64,000 nt of DNA, from the NCBI GenBank assembly GCA_034670405.1, contig JAXDDX010000043.1, positions 496,001-560,000 of the forward strand, written 5' to 3'. Origin of the DNA: Hoplostethus atlanticus (lineage: Eukaryota; Chordata; Actinopteri; Trachichthyiformes; Trachichthyidae). The position numbers were made by a program, and so were the translations under genes. The notes under the pieces are model-generated. The model saw only the letters and a program-made list of their open reading frames with translations. It did no database searches and had not been told where the DNA came from. This document shows, piece by piece, positions 60,397 to 64,000 of the stretch; the stretch's first letter is position 1; each line of letters opens with the position of its first letter.

Positions 60397-61299
60397 CATT
60401 TTTCAGTAACTACAGATGTTTTGCTAAACAAAGCAGAACAAGCCTTATGTCTCGAAATAATACAATGTTTGACCAGAAGTGTTCATCTTCTAAACATGAT
60501 TTATACAGATTTCCATATATGTGTGTATATATATGGATTTTATTTTTATTTTTGTTGTTGCTATGTAGGCGACTTGTCAGCAAGTCCCAAGATGTTACCT
60601 ACTGGTCTCAGAGGTTGACATGTCAACTTTTCAATGCAACCTATAACACACGCACACACACACACACACTACTGTCAGAGGTGGACAGTAATACTAACAC
60701 ACACACCAGTCCAGGCCTTGTGTTTTCAGAAGCTCCAGTAGGAGGATAGGGAATGAATGAGTTGGACGGTTCAATGCCTCTGAGGTTGGATATACACAGC
60801 AGCACAACATCTGGGTTTTCAATGGGCAAATCTCATTTTTCTCATCTTGTCTCATGTCTGACACTTCAAGTCAAGATTCGCCAATCATTTTCTTCCAGCA
60901 CTAGAAACCTGAGAGCTGAAACTCAAATCTGCGTTCACAAATTAGTACTTGGAAAAAATCTGTCCAAGATCATGCGAATGACATTACACGAATACCGTGA
61001 AATCTTGACTTTTAGCATTTATTTTCTCTTCAACAGTTTGAGGTTAAGCTGTGCTGTTCTCATGGTTTTCTAAATCGGGAAATATCAGACTGTGTTTGTG
61101 CTTGAGGTTGGAGATCAGACCCATGCAGAGTGAAATGTCTAGTTGCTGTGTAAATGCTACCTGTTGACCTACCTGGCCAGTGTATACACCCTATGTCTGA
61201 AATGAAATGTGTATTTTTGATATTTTCACAGTTGGGTGACTTATGAACTGGATCTTTCTAAAAGCCAATAAATAATTTTCCAATTACCCTGAGTGCTGC

Positions 61300-64000
61300 C
61301 TGTTATCCTATAGGCTTAGTTTAGTACTTACATACTACATATCCTGCTCAAAGACTGATCTCAGCTCTGCAATTCTAGTGTTAAACCAGTCCAATATTGT
61401 TAACTGTTGCCATAAGCTGGTTTGAAGTCTAATGGAATTGCATCCTGGTTTATGTGGGGTACCCAGTCGTCATGATATTCAAACTGCACATTGAAATATG
61501 AAGCTTGCTGAGTCCCTAGATGGTGAACTCCCATGAGGACCAGGGATGGGGAATAGTTGCTATGAGGTTTTCTGTTTGTCCAGCAGAGAGCGCTGGAGTT
61601 AAAGCCATATCAGCAGGAACAGTTCTATAGCGACGTGGAAACGCTGGTATCTACACAGTGATGTTGTAAATAAAAGGAGGGTGAATTACCTCCATGAGAC
61701 AAACCACCAATATGAACAAAAATCAGTTCATTTTAAGAAAAGCATTAATTCCGCCCCTTTAAAGGCCCTATCCTCATTTAACTTACATCAGATTTATATT
61801 TCTTACCAATTTGCCTTCATGGTAAGTGAGAATTTGTTCTTAATTGGCTTACCTGATTAAATAAAGCTGGAATAAAAAAAAATAGTCAGAAATTTATTTT
61901 TGACTAAGTTTTAAATGGTGCTTCTTAGGTGTTAATATATGTCAGTCCAGTGTACATTTCTATTCCTCCTCCATTATTTTGGATTCTGTCTGGTGTTTGT
62001 GTTTATCCCTGGATACACATGTACAAATTGGAGTTGCACCAATATGAAGATTTGGAGGCCAATACCAATATTTTATGCATTGAAGCTGCTGATTGTTGAT
62101 CTAATATGGCCATATTTGGTATCTTGAAAAATCTGATCATTTTTATTTTTAAAAATCCAAATATTCAGTGTTTTCCTCCAGAATTCTATTCTGGAAAAGC
62201 CTCTGAAACAGCATTTAGACTATGGGACCATAAAACTCTCCATTGAAACCCAGGATACCACCACTACTGCTGTTGCTAATAATGATAAAACATTTACGCA
62301 TTCTTTTGTGGAATGTTATCAAAAGGTTGCAATGGAATCAGTTCAGTATGAGGGCTTCCAGTGGTTCCCAATCCAGTCCTCAAGTACCCCCTTGTCCTGC
62401 AGGTTTTAGCTCCAGTCAGGCACACCTGAACCAGTTAAGGTATGTCTAACATAATGAAAATGCTAGATGGTATTTTATTTTAAAAAACAGCTTTAAGACT
62501 TAGTGCCGTCTCATTAGCAGTTGAAATATTTGTCATTGCGGTCTGAGGAGGGGTTGAATGAAGATGGTATCCACACTTAATACCAATGATTAAGCCCATC
62601 TGTCTGTTAATGCTGCTAGGGAACGTGTGAGGAAAAACAATTTACTGTTGTCCCTCTTGGTTTAACAGAACATACTGAAAGAGATAGAAATTAAAAGCTA
62701 GCATTGTCTTAGTCTGTTTTTAAGTAGATAGAGTTCATAGCAGACTAAGAAATCAAAGCTGAAAATTGTCCCGCTAATGTCAATTCCCATACAAATCTGA
62801 TGTTGAAACTGATGTCTGAATCTGGATTGAGTTAAAGTGTTTACACTGCACTGATCCAGCTTCTCCTTTATTCTGCCGCCCTCTGATCAACAACTGGCGG
62901 TGGTCTAGAGTGTTAAATATGGTTCCGATTATTGACAAACCAGAGAGCGGAGAAATATGTTTGTGATTATTGGTTATGATTATAATTAGAGGAGGACAAT
63001 TACACTGCTGTTGAAATACTGAGGAATCTACATATGAAGTCTACGTGTGTGTGCAGACAAACAAGTTGAACTCCAAGGCAACAACATGATCTGTGTCTCT
63101 CCTGTGGAAAAAATGTTTTATTACTACATCTTCCATCACCGGCTGTCATAAACGTACAATCTCTGAGACCCATATGACAGTTACGGACTGTCTTACACCA
63201 AAGTAGGCTGTATCTAATTATAGCGTTTGCAGTTCTAAACCAGAAAATGCACACATATCCCACATAGTTGTTCATGTTCATGATAGGATCATAGCAATAA
63301 ATTAAAAACATGACTAGAGGAGAATAACATAGGTCAAAACAGATTATATAAAAGAATAACAATGTATTTTAAGAAGTAATTTAAAGGGGTATTATGCAGC
63401 CTATGACTTTTATCACCCTCTATCGTTAACGAGTGGGAACTGCAACAACACTGACAAGTCCCTGGCACAGCTTATGGTGGTCTTCAATGAGCTGCTGTAG
63501 TGTTTGGGTGGAATGAAAAGCTGCAGACTTTACCTCCCTAGTGGTTTAAAAAAATTATTCATATTGGCTGGGTGTTCCAGAGCCTTCCAGAGTCATAACA
63601 AGTGTATTATTGTCCCTCAATTGGTAGAGAACAGGATATTACAGCCAAATTGTTACGATCGTGTACAGGACCCAAGTGCAAAACCACAGACAACAGAGGC
63701 GAAGGTAGGGACAAAACCAGGTTTTACTAGGGGATAGTACAGAGGGTGGCAGGGTAGGGAAGGCAGGGGAAGACGGGCTGGAGCAGGAGTGGGATGAACA
63801 GGGCTGGGAGACAGGCAGGCAGGGTAGACAGACGGTGGTAGGTCGGCAGGCGGGGGGTCAGGGAAAGAGACTGGATCTGGATACAAGAACAACAGGGTTA
63901 GTAAGGCGAAGGAGGAACTTTGAGAAGATTCTGCAAAGCGGCCGAGAACGAGACTGACGGGGCAGTACAAACAACAATCTGGCGATGAGTGGATGGAAAG
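61300..64000. other. gene-free right flank with repeat fragments
   Basis: No exon recognised. 62030-62345 is an inverted copy of the dispersed repeat family. 62355-62440 (CCCAATCCAGTCCTCAAGTA, CAGGTTTTAGCTCCAGTCAG) is a common fish repeat. 61805-61870 (AGTGAGAATTTGTTCTTAAT, TTAAATAAAG) is another. 63649-64000 begins TTGTTACGATCGTGTACAGG and looks like the edge of a retroelement; the proline-rich minus-strand frame there is compositional. Confidence 0.45.
62030..62345. repeat. dispersed unclassified repeat, copy 5 (inverted)
   Basis: Reverse-complement order of the family: ACCAATATGAAGATTTGGAG with GGCCAATACCAATATTTTAT, then AAAACTCTCCATTGAAACCC, a GCTGTTGCTAATAATGATAA centre and CATTCTTTTGTGGAATGTTA. 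Confidence 0.55.

Noticed and set aside
63653-63970. Proline-rich minus-strand protein
   Set aside because: Compositional frame in GGCAGG-type repeat sequence at the edge of a retroelement.

Overview
This window looks like ray-finned fish (teleost) nuclear DNA. It holds three intron-containing vertebrate genes in an AT-rich background crowded with fish-type transposons: L2 and CR1/Rex1-type LINEs, a DIRS fragment, Tc1, hAT and Harbinger elements, tRNA-derived SINEs and an endogenous retrovirus. There is no bacterial or phage-like organisation and no CRISPR array. I cannot name the species.

Genes. (1) The minus-strand 5' half of an SGLT-family sugar/Na+ cotransporter, best matching SLC5A9 (SGLT4). 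Eight coding exons lie between 7737 and 3065 and join in phase; the rest runs off the left edge. (2) MRPL55, a mitochondrial large-subunit ribosomal protein, minus strand, 16751 to 16020, two exons seen and the first unresolved. (3) CTNS (cystinosin, the lysosomal cystine/H+ symporter), plus strand, complete from ATG 49354 to stop 60093 in ten in-phase coding exons (376 aa). The three are unrelated housekeeping/transport genes; nothing suggests that they work together.

Repeat landscape. 8.0-15.3 kb is a patchwork of LINE 3' ends, Tc1 debris, a 670-bp foldback and a GGGTTAA-rich MITE. 18.6-25.4 kb holds a long-TIR MITE, a Harbinger transposase split by another Harbinger-like element, and a decaying array of about 0.9-kb tandem units. 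30-38 kb holds DIRS, LINE, hAT and SINE pieces; one LINE (33.4-37.3 kb) carries an hAT with a perfect 8-bp target duplication and a SINE. 38.7-47.9 kb is an unrecognised, transposon-like protein-coding unit on the minus strand. It is split by a 7.3-kb endogenous retrovirus with paired LTRs, a CTAGC target duplication, a primer-binding site, a polypurine tract, gag/protease/partial RT/env, and most of pol missing. The ctns introns contain an hAT MITE, a Tc1 remnant, a LINE and minisatellites. 61.3-64 kb contains only repeat fragments.

I see no convincing new biological system. The most useful leads are the clean nested insertions, the unclassified multi-copy protein family hit by the retrovirus, a dispersed five-copy repeat family, and the TG-repeat tracts that sit directly at splice acceptors of all three genes.
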